Position numbers and translations under genes: made by a program
Shown: positions 1 through 9,167 of the stretch, piece after piece
Layout: every line of letters starts with the position of its first letter
How positions within the stretch are numbered: position 1 is the stretch's first letter
From: Glandiceps talaboti
Lineage: Eukaryota > Hemichordata > Enteropneusta > Spengelidae
Length of the DNA stretch: 43,500 nt
Assembly: GCF_964340395.1 (NCBI RefSeq)
Contig: NC_135564.1
Span: forward strand, 4,771,861 to 4,815,360
Direction: 5' to 3'
Notes under the pieces: model-generated
Databases searched by the model: none
The model's input: only the letters and a program-made list of their open reading frames with translations
What the model was told of the DNA's origin: nothing

Positions 1-202
1 AGTTGACAACAACAAAAATGATGGATGTTGTGGCATTGATCATGTTGTGGTTGACTTTGTTGTACATAGTAAACATGTCATATCAATCTGTTGACTCAGT
101 CCCAGTTAATACAAGAGTTGATCTTTGGTAACAAATAGAATAACTATCGATATTTGTGCCATGTTTTCTCTTATTTATGTTTGTCATAGAAGTTAACTAT
201 AC

Positions 203-228
203 AGGTCAGATCAGGTCAAGTCAGGTCA
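203..228 (+). promoter_or_regulatory. Three AGGTCA half-sites at 10-bp spacing (DR4 array)
   Basis: AGGTCA occurs at 203-208, 213-218 and 223-228, each pair separated by 4 bases (GATC, AGTC). Direct repeats of AGGTCA with a 4-bp spacer are the textbook binding site of thyroid-hormone-receptor/LXR-type nuclear receptor heterodimers with RXR. The pattern is visible in the sequence. Function is inferred only, and a short decamer tandem repeat (TCAGGTCAAG) is an equally simple explanation. Confidence 0.3.
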
Positions 229-638
229 AGATAGAGTAGAGACAGTGGCTAGGTGTAGGCACAGAGTTTAGTCAGGATTCTAGGTGAGACTAGAATTTAT
301 ACCAAAGGTTTGCTAGCATGGAGATGTAAAGTCAATAAAGGTCTAGAATATGGAGATATTTAGATTTATAAACAGTTTTAAGATACAGACAATAAAGAGT
401 GTAGAGTGTAAGGTACATAATGTCACTCTGCCCTCACAGGCCTTCTCTATCCATGAAAGGGTGCATATATTTTCCTCAGTTTCCTTGCAAATAGTCTGCA
501 TGCCTTTTAAGAAAGTCTGTTGAAAATTTTGTGAAATTTGTATCTCCTTTTACGAATTGATATTTGAACCAATGAAGTGGATATGTAGAAAAAAAAATTC
601 GAAAATGACAAACGTTTTCACAAAAGCCTGTACACTGT

Positions 639-775
639 TAGTCTAGCTGCTAGACCTCAGGCTTTCTTCTCAACACTCTGTTTCTGATGATGGCACACAA
701 TTGAGGGCGAAATGCTGTTCGGGCTGTTGCCTTGACAGTGAGCAGAGAAGCCTGAGGGGTGTAGCAGCAAGACTA
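639..775. mobile_element. MITE, 137 bp, with 9-bp target site duplication
   Basis: The element begins TAGTCTAGCTGCTA and ends with the reverse complement of a close variant (TAGTCTTGCTGCTA). Terminal inverted repeats of about 30 bp continue through CTCAGGCTT with a 2-base gap. It is flanked on both sides by the identical 9-mer GTACACTGT (630-638 and 776-784), a good target site duplication. There is no room for a transposase, so it is non-autonomous. A 9-bp duplication fits Mutator-like or Merlin-like transposons, but the superfamily is not proven. Confidence 0.8.
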
Positions 776-1070
776 GTACACTGTGAGATTTGTCTGAATT
801 GAGGACGCTTATGTGTGAAAGTACAAATCAGAGGGAGTTGTGGGTAAAATATTGTACAGTGACCATGTTAAGATTTGAATGGATATCAAGTCGTATGCAA
901 GGTGGAAGTAGTTGAACACTATCCAGTACTTTTCATATTCAAAGTTGACAAGCATGACACTCAATAATACCAATAGATTGTTATAGACAAGGGTTTACTT
1001 CAGCATTGTTAAATATCAAAGACTGACTGTGTCACAGCAAGTCATCTGATATTATTCATTGGTGTTCTAG

Positions 1071-2179
1071 GTATACAAAGGGTATGTGGACGACCCTAGG
1101 AATACAGACAATGCATGGATGGAAACAGTGGCTGTCAACTACCATGATGAAACTAATGAAACTCTAGGACATTTCAAATTACAGGTATGTCATTGTAGCA
1201 TTTCATATGCTGTATCATAAGGGAGATACTCTTTGAATCATAGTAGTCTACAGGTTTGAAATCTCAGTTTTTCACATGTAGTTTGATACTATACACGATT
1301 CAATATGATAGGAGAAACACACGTGGACATTTGACATCACAGGTATGTGGTAACGATGGCAATATCATAATTTATTGCCTGGCTATTAGGGCACTAGTAT
1401 GTCTATTATGATAGGAGAAACACACATGGACATTTGACATCACAGGTGTGTAGTAACGAGGGCAATATCATAACTTATTGCCTGGTTATTAGGGCACTAG
1501 TATGTGTTATTACCCTGAGGGCTGTTATACCACAGCTATTTCCCTGAGGAGTCGAGGGAAAGGATTGCCATAAAACAGCACGAGAGGTAATATGATGTCT
1601 ACTAGTACCTGAATTAAGGCCATGGCAATAAGTGTTTTATAACACATCACATTCTCAGACATATCTTTCCATAGTCAAAAAAAATCACTGAAAAGACTCC
1701 GATGCTACATAACGTCATAACTATTCCCCTATGGAAAATAGAACACGACTAGTGCTTTGCTCTATGCAAATTCAGGTCACTTTAGGTCACTATTCCATAC
1801 CATGTGACATGAGCTAAGCCAATCACTGAAGGCTGTATGAAAACACTGTGTTATAACATAAAATAACATAACTTATTCTATATTTAAGAATAGCAACTGT
1901 TACTAGAGAGACATTCGTTATAATGTTTTTGAAGGAAGCGTATCCAACAGCTAAATTTGATTATAGTAACTGATATTTATTTGGTATATATTAACATGTT
2001 TAGTTTTAAATTGTTAAATTTTATACTCACTCACCATTGTGTATGTGTCTTTCCCATGATAGGCTGGTGATGATGCACAGGCTGTAAGATGGCAGAGGAT
2101 AAGTGGAAAGATGCCATTGTATGCCAGTCATACAGCTATGCTGAAAAGAGTTGCTCAGATTCACGATGCTAACTACTGA
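1071..2179 (+). CDS. NUDT9 / TRPM2-type ADP-ribose pyrophosphatase domain, last two exons (partial gene)
   Basis: Two exons, 1071-1184 (38 codons) and 2063-2179 (38 codons plus TGA), join in phase 0 with donor CAG|GTATGT and acceptor GATAG. Exon one reads [19 protein letters not shown] followed by VAVNYHDE. Exon two begins [10 protein letters not shown] and ends [21 protein letters not shown]-stop. The Y-K-G-Y[11 protein letters not shown] signature is diagnostic of the C-terminal core of NUDT9 (ADP-ribose to AMP plus ribose-5-phosphate) and of the homologous NUDT9-H domain that ends the TRPM2 cation channel and senses or hydrolyses ADP-ribose. The GDDA segment and 'LYASH' resemble NUDT9. The chain stopping right after '...ANY', without a NUDT9-like tail, resembles TRPM2, so I leave the symbol blank. 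The Nudix box exon lies before position 1. The gene runs towards Gbx (convergent). Confidence 0.92.
1305..1509. repeat. Tandem duplication, 2 x 103 bp
   Basis: The block starting ATGATAGGAGAAACACAC at 1305 is repeated at 1408 with few substitutions, running through GGGCACTAGTATGT. Period is 103 bp. It lies in the last intron of the NUDT9/TRPM2-like gene, and the second copy continues directly into the left arm of an inverted repeat. Confidence 0.85.
1473..1633. mobile_element. Inverted-repeat element, about 161 bp (MITE-like)
   Basis: The left arm (ACTTATTGCC ... GGCACTAGTA ... TATTACC ... GCTGTT, 1473 to about 1530) matches the reverse complement of the right arm (about 1572-1633, ending GGCAATAAGT) with scattered mismatches. 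The loop is about 40 bp. There is no coding capacity. The outer boundary is uncertain: further weaker pairing (TTATAACAC near 1638) suggests the element may be larger. The 103-bp tandem duplication just upstream doubles part of the left arm. Confidence 0.6.
1765..1789 (+). promoter_or_regulatory. POU octamer next to a DR4 nuclear-receptor motif
   Basis: ATGCAAAT (1765-1772) is a perfect POU-factor octamer. It is followed at once by AGGTCA-CTTT-AGGTCA (1774-1789), a perfect DR4. Both motifs are visible. Their use is unproven. They sit in the last intron of the NUDT9/TRPM2-like gene. Confidence 0.3.
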
Positions 2180-3340
2180 AATGTTACCAAAGACATCCAG
2201 GGTTGATAGACAGGTGAAGAGAAGAGAATGGCTGAGTGTGTACAGAAACAGGGTTTTATTTGGCATTAAAGAAAACGAATAATTAATGAGGCTGGAACTT
2301 TGTAAGAGCAGGGAAGTACAAACATGCTTTGGGTAAAAAACATGAGGCTAGCATTATTGTCCACCTCCTCAAACATTATACCTTATAAACATTGCTGGAA
2401 TCCATAAAGAGCGCCCTCAACCATTACAACTTTGTAGTAATACTGCGGTGAGTATACATGCTATATATAATCTGAAACAGAATTTACCCACCTTGACACA
2501 TCATGAAAATAATGATCACACAATTTCTACGTTGACATCAAGACTTCCACTCCACACCCTACACATGCATTACTCGAGGTGGAAGTAGGAATAAGTTGAC
2601 CTTTTTGTTCTATTTTGACCCTCAAGAATGAGATAAGAAATGCTCTTGCAGGTACTGAGAATCCTTTTGCATACCTAAAAGGACAAAGATGTTATTATTG
2701 TGAAATAATACCGAAACCCTAGAAATAAAAACCAAGTTCCTAGTTATTCTCAAGTATATGAATTTCAATAAATTTCAATTGAAATATGATGATTGTAAAT
2801 ATTTATATAATTAAAAGAGTTGTCATTCATATTTTGTATATCCTCTCCATAGGGATCCACAATAATTGATTATTTACAGAAAATTTCAATCTCAAATTTA
2901 GTTGTACAGAATATTCCATCCATGTTAGGTTGAACGGTTTAGAGATTTTATCTCACAGCAGTCTCTTTTTTTATGAATGATATTTTTAGGATCGTCAAGA
3001 TAAACCTTTTGTTTGTGTTGTATCATCTTCCACTTTTAGAAATTTTAATCATGGGAAAAAAATCAAATATGGCTGCCAGTCAACCCAAAGAATGGGTCAA
3101 AGTTCATGTTGCCATGGAGCAGCCGTGACAACTGCATGTAGTTGCTATGATACCTGTCTGTACTCCTGCATATGTTTAGTCAGAAGTCATTGAAAAGATG
3201 AAAACTGTTATATTTATGTGTTTGTTGTGGTGATGTTTTTTAATATTTATACTCCATGAGATGACACTTGTAATAAATACAAGTTTTTTTGTATTGTCTA
3301 TTAACAGATATTTGTTTTATTTAGTCAGGATTTTTGCATA
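2180..3340 (+). other. 3' UTR and downstream flank of the NUDT9/TRPM2-like gene
   Basis: AT-rich, no open coding. Candidate poly(A) signals AATAAA occur at 2724-2729 and 3272-3277 on the + strand, with others near 2766. Which one is used cannot be decided from sequence. Confidence 0.5.
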
Positions 3341-4817
3341 TTTTTTTCATGTGTATATGTTTCATTTGATTTACGCTAAACTGGAGTATGTTCATTTATA
3401 TTACATCTGCTTAGGCAGATGCTGACAATATGGCCTTCTCTGGTGGCAGTATGCTACATAAACACCCGTGGGTGCCTTTCTGCGAAAGACTTTTCATATA
3501 CTTTTATGTTTTCAGTTGGGTTGAAGCACAGTTTGTAAAATATATATTCAAGTAAGGGAAATATGTAATTTAACAAATTCCTTCAAAAAGCCTGCATTGT
3601 CACCGTTTTTTGACCCAACTACAGGAGTACAATCCTATGACAATACAAAATAGAAAGTCTCACAGTGATATTACTATAATTCTATTACTGTACTGAGCTT
3701 TGTGAGCGCCCTCACTCACGCAAGGACCAACTGCTTTTGTTTTTTACAATGTTTTTTTTTTTAATTGATGTGAATGTCAAATTGTTATTCAATGTAGAGA
3801 ATTTACAAAGCTTTGTATATTTTACATTGGTTAAAAAATTAGAAGAAAATGAAACAGTTTGATGCATCTACAGAAAGGAAATATTTTTTACTTGATTAAT
3901 CAGAGTACATACACCATAGAATACAAAAAAAAAGTTGTTTTTAAAATGCATAAAATCAGATACTGTATGTTTTTGTTTGTCATTTTTTTGTTGTGTCAAC
4001 GTAATCAAGAAGTAGATGAATTCAATGCAATTTTGCATTTGATCTTTTCTTCAAAAATCTGTTGAGAATCTTTTGTACATTTTTCTAAAATGCTAAGGTG
4101 ACTTAATCAAACATTTATTTAGGATTTAAACTATTTATAGTATTTGGATTGATATTACAGAAAGTAAAACTTTTTCGACAAATCTTAAACAACGACAGAA
4201 AACATACTCGCAACCGGGTGAACTTTTGGAAGAAAATGCTGATAAGGGTCTTTGACTCAAAAATGTTTTTTTATAGTGACTGCCCTCTAGTGACAGTGAC
4301 TCAGGTGAAAGGTCACACAAGAAAACAGCTGTTAAATTGTCTATATTATAGATTGGTGCAAACAGGATCAATACACTACTTTGATTCAAAATATCATAAT
4401 TGTATTTCATATTCATTATTTAGATATTTGACGTCTTTCCTTCAAGACTATAGAGGGCGGTATAAAGTGAAAAGGTGTGTAGTTTTTGACTAGGTCTGTG
4501 AGTAGTGGTTGTATAGTTACTCCACTTAATGATTTTTTACTGAATTGTCTTAAATATTGAGTATTCATATATGTGCCAAGTATAAATACAGAGAAAATGA
4601 AGGACATTTCCAAACATTATATAAGTGCAAAGAAGCTATGGTAGTGAGTTCTTCTGATCTCAGCTGTTTACATTTACAAGAAAGTATGGTCCTGAATAGA
4701 GACCAAATGAATTATGGTTATGATGATGATAATTAATAGATGTATTAACGCCATATATTTTTATTTTACTGTAAATTCTTTGGGCATAGAAGGTAAACTT
4801 TTACAGCCTGTTTCAGA
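3341..4817. other. Intergenic DNA, nothing recognised
   Basis: AT-rich with homopolymer runs. Open frames up to 114 codons (for example 4149-4493) show no recognisable domain and are of a length expected by chance in two strands of a 43-kb window. Confidence 0.6.
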
Positions 4818-5055
4818 TTAGTGTTCACTGCCTCTGTGTAATGCAACCACACAGAAACCAATAACAGACTGCACATTTATGAGATCATAATATCTTGCTA
4901 CATTTTGTCTAAATAAGCCATTTAAATATACTGCAAGTAGAACTAGATGTAGGCACCAATGTTTGATGTCTGCATGATAGCATACTAAAGTGTAGCATGT
5001 GCACTTTCTTATTGGTTTCTGTGCGGTTGTATCAAGCACAGCCAGTGAACACTAA
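4818..5055. mobile_element. MITE-like inverted-repeat element, 238 bp, 47-bp terminal arms
   Basis: The left arm 4818-4864 (TTAGTGTTCACTG ... ACACAGAAACCAATAA) and right arm 5009-5055 are reverse complements of each other with about six differences in 47 bp. Pairing continues more loosely inward (GTGCACAT-like) and outward (TACAGCC on both sides). There is no transposase and no clear target duplication beyond a possible TA. The frame across it on the minus strand is a by-product of the arms. Confidence 0.75.
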
Positions 5056-5234
5056 CATGAGATGGCTGTACTTTTAACAGTTTTCAAAGGCAATTTTGTA
5101 GACCATGTTATACGGTGTATAGATAAAGATTTGTACAGAATAGCCTTGCTAGGAGTATATTTCATAAGTCTTGCTTTGTATATCTCTTTTTCCTATATAA
5201 TACAATCTCAGACTGAAAAGCTTTCTACCCAGAC

Positions 5235-5373
5235 AAGTCTCGGGGCTATCTGAGTCTTGGGGCTATACTGTCAAGTCAGTTTGTGGAGCCAGATAGCCAA
5301 GTCTCTGGGCTATCCGAGTCTTGGGCTATACTGTTAAGCCAGTTTGTTGAGCCAGATAGCCGAGGCTCTGGCT
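5235..5373. repeat. Minisatellite, two 63-64 bp copies plus a partial third
   Basis: AAGTCTCGGGGCTATCTGAG starts copy one at 5235. Copy two starts at 5299 (AAGTCTCTGGGCTATCCGAG) and a 12-bp remnant follows at 5362. Each copy contains GGCTATCTG and its reverse complement CAGATAGCC, so a single copy can fold into a hairpin. Confidence 0.85.
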
Positions 5374-6355
5374 AGTCTAATTCATAGAAAAAATTTATCC
5401 AAAACTGCTGCCAATCAACAACCATCAAATCACAAGACAAGGACATTGGATAAAAGGATTTCAAATTCAAACTAAAATTAATTTTAAAAAGACAAAAAGG
5501 CAAATTCTGCAGAGATATTTACATCAAGAAAACTGATATACAGTGATGTGTAATTTGAACTGATGTTGGGACAGACAGTTTTTATACATGTACATAAAAT
5601 TTTACCTGATTGTGATTTGAATTTTGTAAACCTTTCAGTCTCTTGAGCAATCTTTATTCCCCGTAGTTAATTACAAATCAGTATGTTATCACTACTAACA
5701 CAGACTCAGGGTGTAGATAGGGAGTGCAAAAATTTACAATAAATTTTAGTAAGTATTTGGGGAGATACTAATAAACAAAAGGTAATAGGACATAGGAGCC
5801 ATCATTCTGATCTAATTTGTGTGAAAATGTATATATTGCTGATATTACTAATAACAAATCTTTAGGACATTGTACTTAAATTTTGAAGTAAAAAATATAA
5901 CATAAAAAATTAAAATCACCAATCATCTCGATGTATAGGGGAAGATTATATAAATAATTCTGTGAGAGATCTAAAGATGCCAAACAAAATAATATTGATG
6001 GATAGTTTAGATGTAAAGTTATCAAGAAGGTTGCATTGTATACATTTTGAAATGACATTTTGTGATTTAAGACTTCATTTTTGATATGTATATATATATA
6101 TATATATTATGGTAAAAGTTTGATGTTGTGTATTTCATGCGTTCTTTTATTTTAATGTTTTACAAAGAGAGGAGGCCGCTTGCTATGTTTACTTGTAGTA
6201 TGATGTATAATATGTATATATATATGTGTGTGTATTATAATGTATTATGACTAGATTTACATAATAAAGGATATGATGTAGAAAGTATACATATAATCTT
6301 GAAATGTATATTTGTTTCATTTCAAATTATTACTCTAGAGGGCTTCCAAAATGGC

Positions 6356-6358
<3 letters not shown>
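5374..6358. other. Intergenic DNA with short (TA)n tract
   Basis: AT-rich, no coding signal. A (TA)n run lies at about 6085-6107 and a shorter one near 6215. Confidence 0.6.
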
Positions 6359-6400
<42 letters not shown>

Positions 6401-6819
6401 TGTGTGTGTGTGTGCATTGTATGTGTACGTACGTACGTACGTACGTACGTACGTACGTACGTATGTATGTATGTATGTATGTATGTATGTATGTATGTAT
6501 GTATGTATGCATGTATGTATGTATGTATGTATGTGTGTGTATGTATATGTGTGTGTGTATGTATGTATGTATGCATGTATGCATGTATGTATGTATGTAT
6601 GTATGTGTGTGTGTATGTATGTATGTATGTATGTATGCATGTATGTATGTATGTATGTATGTATGTGTGTGTATGTATGTATATGTGTGTATGTATGTAT
6701 GTATGTATGTATGTATGTATGCATGTATGCATGTATGTGTGTGTGTGTATGTATGTATGTATGTATGTATGTATGTATGTATGTATGTATGTATGTATGT
6801 ATGTATGTATGTATGTATG
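6359..6819. repeat. Compound microsatellite (TG)n-(TACG)n-(TATG)n
   Basis: (TG)n at 6359-6414, then a self-complementary (ACGT)n block at about 6426-6462, then (TATG)n broken by GTGTGT and GCATG variants to 6819. All frames stay open because the unit never makes a stop codon. The resulting 'MYVC' and 'THIH' chains are not proteins. Confidence 0.95.
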
Positions 6820-7055
6820 GTACACACCGGATGTCTTGCTATCACAGTAATCAGTTTAATGTCAAATTAATGTAATCTGTAACAGACTGGAGTGCACCAT
6901 ACAATGCAATTACCATGCAAGATTCCCGGCCAAGATCGTTAAAGGCCTAGTCCAGATTGGGATTAAAATCTGGGTCTGAAAAACAATTGTTTGGCAGACC
7001 TATAGAGTAGAGAAAAAGTTGCTCCTGAACAAACGAATGGACCCATAAAATCCCG

Positions 7056-7580
7056 GTATTATTATTATTATTATTCTTTATTTCAGGCCAGCGGCCCATA
7101 CAAATAAAAAGAAAAGAAAAAGCACTAAAATGTAACACTGAAGTGAAAACCTTCCATAAATTAAAGTCTAAAAAGTACAAAAAGCACTAATAAAGAATCG
7201 ACCTAAAGTGTTTCCAAAAGTTAGAATGGAAATAGGAATCAGAATGTACACAACTGTAAATAACAGTATTCTTGCTGTCCATTAAACGTTCACAAAATGT
7301 AAATAACAACTTACGTTGCAATGAAGTAAAATTGAGGATATTCCTAATTACAAAATTATGACTGATACTAACATCACGTTTAAGATCAAAAATCAAACGC
7401 AATGCATTATGATAGGCCACTTTCAAGGTGGATATCTGTTTAGTGCTATAGTTACACCACACGTTAATACAATACATACTATACAGGAAACTTTTAAAAA
7501 GGGTACATTTCACATTTTGAGAGCAATGACGGAAGTTACGTGCGATCAAATTGGCTCGAGCATATACACAACGAAGCTGA
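7056..7580 (-). mobile_element. 5'-truncated LINE retrotransposon fragment (CR1/L2-like 3' end)
   Basis: Read on the minus strand, the conceptual product runs SYQLRCVYARANLIARNF, then HCSQNVKCTLFKSF, then KVAYHNALRL. This is the C-terminal tail of a non-LTR reverse transcriptase ORF2 of the kind common in marine invertebrates. After the frame comes a short 3' region with GGCCGCTGGCCTGAAATAAAG, ending in an (AAT)n tail (7056-7075 on the + strand), a short-repeat 3' terminus as in CR1/L2-type elements. Only the last 130 or so residues are present. Coding similarity fades upstream of about 7580, so this is a dead fragment. Confidence 0.85.
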
Positions 7581-7891
7581 TATGATACAAGACCCCAGGA
7601 TGGAATCCCTGGCCTTTAAACATCAGTATAGTATAACGTTTATCAGCACAAAACTGACACTGTCACAAGCAGCCGTCACACATTTCAGATAAAATATGGG
7701 GAAAATTAAAGTGGTCAGTATGTTGCCAGTAGAAGTGATAAATTAGAATTAAGTTTTAATGAGTATGGTTACGTAACAAGGGGAGGAATAATTGATTACT
7801 ATACAAAGTGTAATATTGATGAGATGCGAGTTACGTAATACTATCTAATTAAAGTTGTTATGAATATATTATGTATGCTGTGACAATGGTA
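7581..7891. other. Intergenic DNA upstream of the minisatellite
   Basis: No coding signal. Sequence near 7585-7640 may be additional decayed LINE, but I could not align it with confidence. Confidence 0.5.
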
Positions 7892-8400
7892 TTCGACAGA
7901 AGTTATGATAATCAATTTTACATGGTTTGTTCGACAGAAGTTGTGATAATCAATTTCGTGAAGGGTCCTTGGTTTGTTCGACAGAAGTTATGATAATGAA
8001 TTTTACACTTTTGTTCGACAGAAGTTACGGTATTGTATTTTTTTTTTTTGGGTTTTGCCAACAGAAGTTATGGTAATCAATTGTACACGGTTTTGTTTGA
8101 CAGAAGTTATGATATCAATTTAGCACTGTTTTGTTCGACAGAAGTTATGGTATTGTATATTTCATTGTTATGTTGGTTTTGCCAACAGAAGTTATGGTAA
8201 TAATTTTTCACGTGGTTTTGTTTGACACAAATTGGAATATTGTATGTTTCTTTGTCAGTTTTGCCAACATGTGGTTTTTGTTAGACAAGTTGTGATATTG
8301 TTGTTTTTTCTTTCATTTTCAGTTTTTTCCCTCGAAATTATGTAATCACTTTCTGCATGGTTTTATTCGACACAAATTATATTAATATTTCTTGGCTTAA
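7892..8400. repeat. Diverged minisatellite with core TTCGACAGAAGTTATGATAAT
   Basis: Repeat starts can be placed at 7892, 7930, 7977, 8014, 8058, 8096, 8134, 8182, 8221, 8264, 8281 and 8366. Spacing is mostly 37-48 bp. Three monomer variants, beginning TTCGACAG, CCAACAG and TTTGACAG, recur in the same order (8014-8058-8096 and 8134-8182-8221). That indicates a higher-order unit of about 120-130 bp. The array decays to the right. Confidence 0.85.
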
Positions 8401-9045
8401 AATAGTAATGGGGATGAGAAATTTTGAATAATAAAACATCTTTACTATATTCTTTTTTTTAAAAAACAACGCGAAACAGCTTACAAGTCTTTAACTGGTT
8501 TATAATCGCAAAAAATAAATTAAAAAAAATATGTGTTCGAACTTTTTAACGCGGGTACTTACCTAAAGTGATTTGGGTAAACACAAATTCAAACAATAAC
8601 AAACTTTTTACACACTTTATTTATTTATTTATTTTAAAGCTGTTTTGAGTTACAAACACAAACTTGTACAAATCAGACAAATCTATTGTTTCATATTGTT
8701 TCTTTGAAGTAGGAAACTAATATTAAATCCAAGATAAATACCAAACTTGTCATCCATATCATTACTGTAATAAAGAGTAAGGTTGTTGAATTAGTCTTGT
8801 CTTTTCAGAAAACTCAACGCGCAGCCAAACCCCGGGAGCCAAACAGCCCACAGCGATAGTATTCAGCCACAGATGTGTACTGTGACGTAGGGAAGGGTAA
8901 ATAATTTGGCAACGAGGTCGGTCGTATGGTTCTACAAAAAAACCTGTAATACATACTTGAGTCTGATTGCCAATAACCTTAATAGTCATTATTACTAGTA
9001 AAGTCGGAATATGCGTAAGTAAGAAATTAATCTTGACACACATTG
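8401..9045. other. Intergenic DNA, nothing recognised
   Basis: AT-rich, poly-T and (TTTA)n short runs near 8617-8636. No coding or RNA signal seen. Confidence 0.6.
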
Positions 9046-9167
9046 GTGCTAGCCTAGTCCTGCTTGCATACGGAGTAATCCGGGACTCGATTCTGACAAT
9101 TGTCCCTCCATTCTTAGGGTTGTGTCAGTAATATAGACCAGGTCTGCAAGCAGGACAAGTACTAGCA
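9046..9167. mobile_element. Small MITE, about 104 bp, with imperfect 9-bp target duplication
   Basis: The 12-mer GTCCTGCTTGCA (9057-9068) is perfectly inverted as TGCAAGCAGGAC (9145-9156). If the terminal repeat starts TAGTCCTGCTTGCA at 9055 and ends at 9158, the flanking 9-mers are GTGCTAGCC (9046-9054) and GTACTAGCA (9159-9167), 7 of 9 alike. The TAGTC start and 9-bp spacing resemble the MITE at 639-775, so they may be the same superfamily. Confidence 0.65.

Larger units (their letters stand above)
1..1070 (+). other. Intron (3' part) upstream of the first visible NUDT9/TRPM2 exon
   Basis: No coding exon is recognisable here. The stretch ends in a normal acceptor (TTCTAG at 1065-1070) just before the exon beginning [10 protein letters not shown], so it is read as the 3' part of an intron whose 5' end is before the window. 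I looked for the preceding exon, which should carry the Nudix box (G-x5-E-x7-REUxEExGU), and did not find it. The intron contains three AGGTCA repeats and a MITE, listed separately. Confidence 0.7.

Noticed and set aside
6299-6875. Long overlapping open frames in all frames (MYVCMYVC, THIHTYIH chains), also at 11382-11965, 12456-13087, 19256-19874, 21735-22263, 25875-26411 and 37406-37603
   Set aside because: They are translations of tetranucleotide microsatellites whose 12-base period never forms a stop codon. No start context, homology or codon bias.
7892-8400. Regularly spaced repeats resembling a CRISPR array
   Set aside because: Eukaryotic context, repeats are diverged, and intervening sequence is itself part of the repeat unit, so this is a minisatellite.
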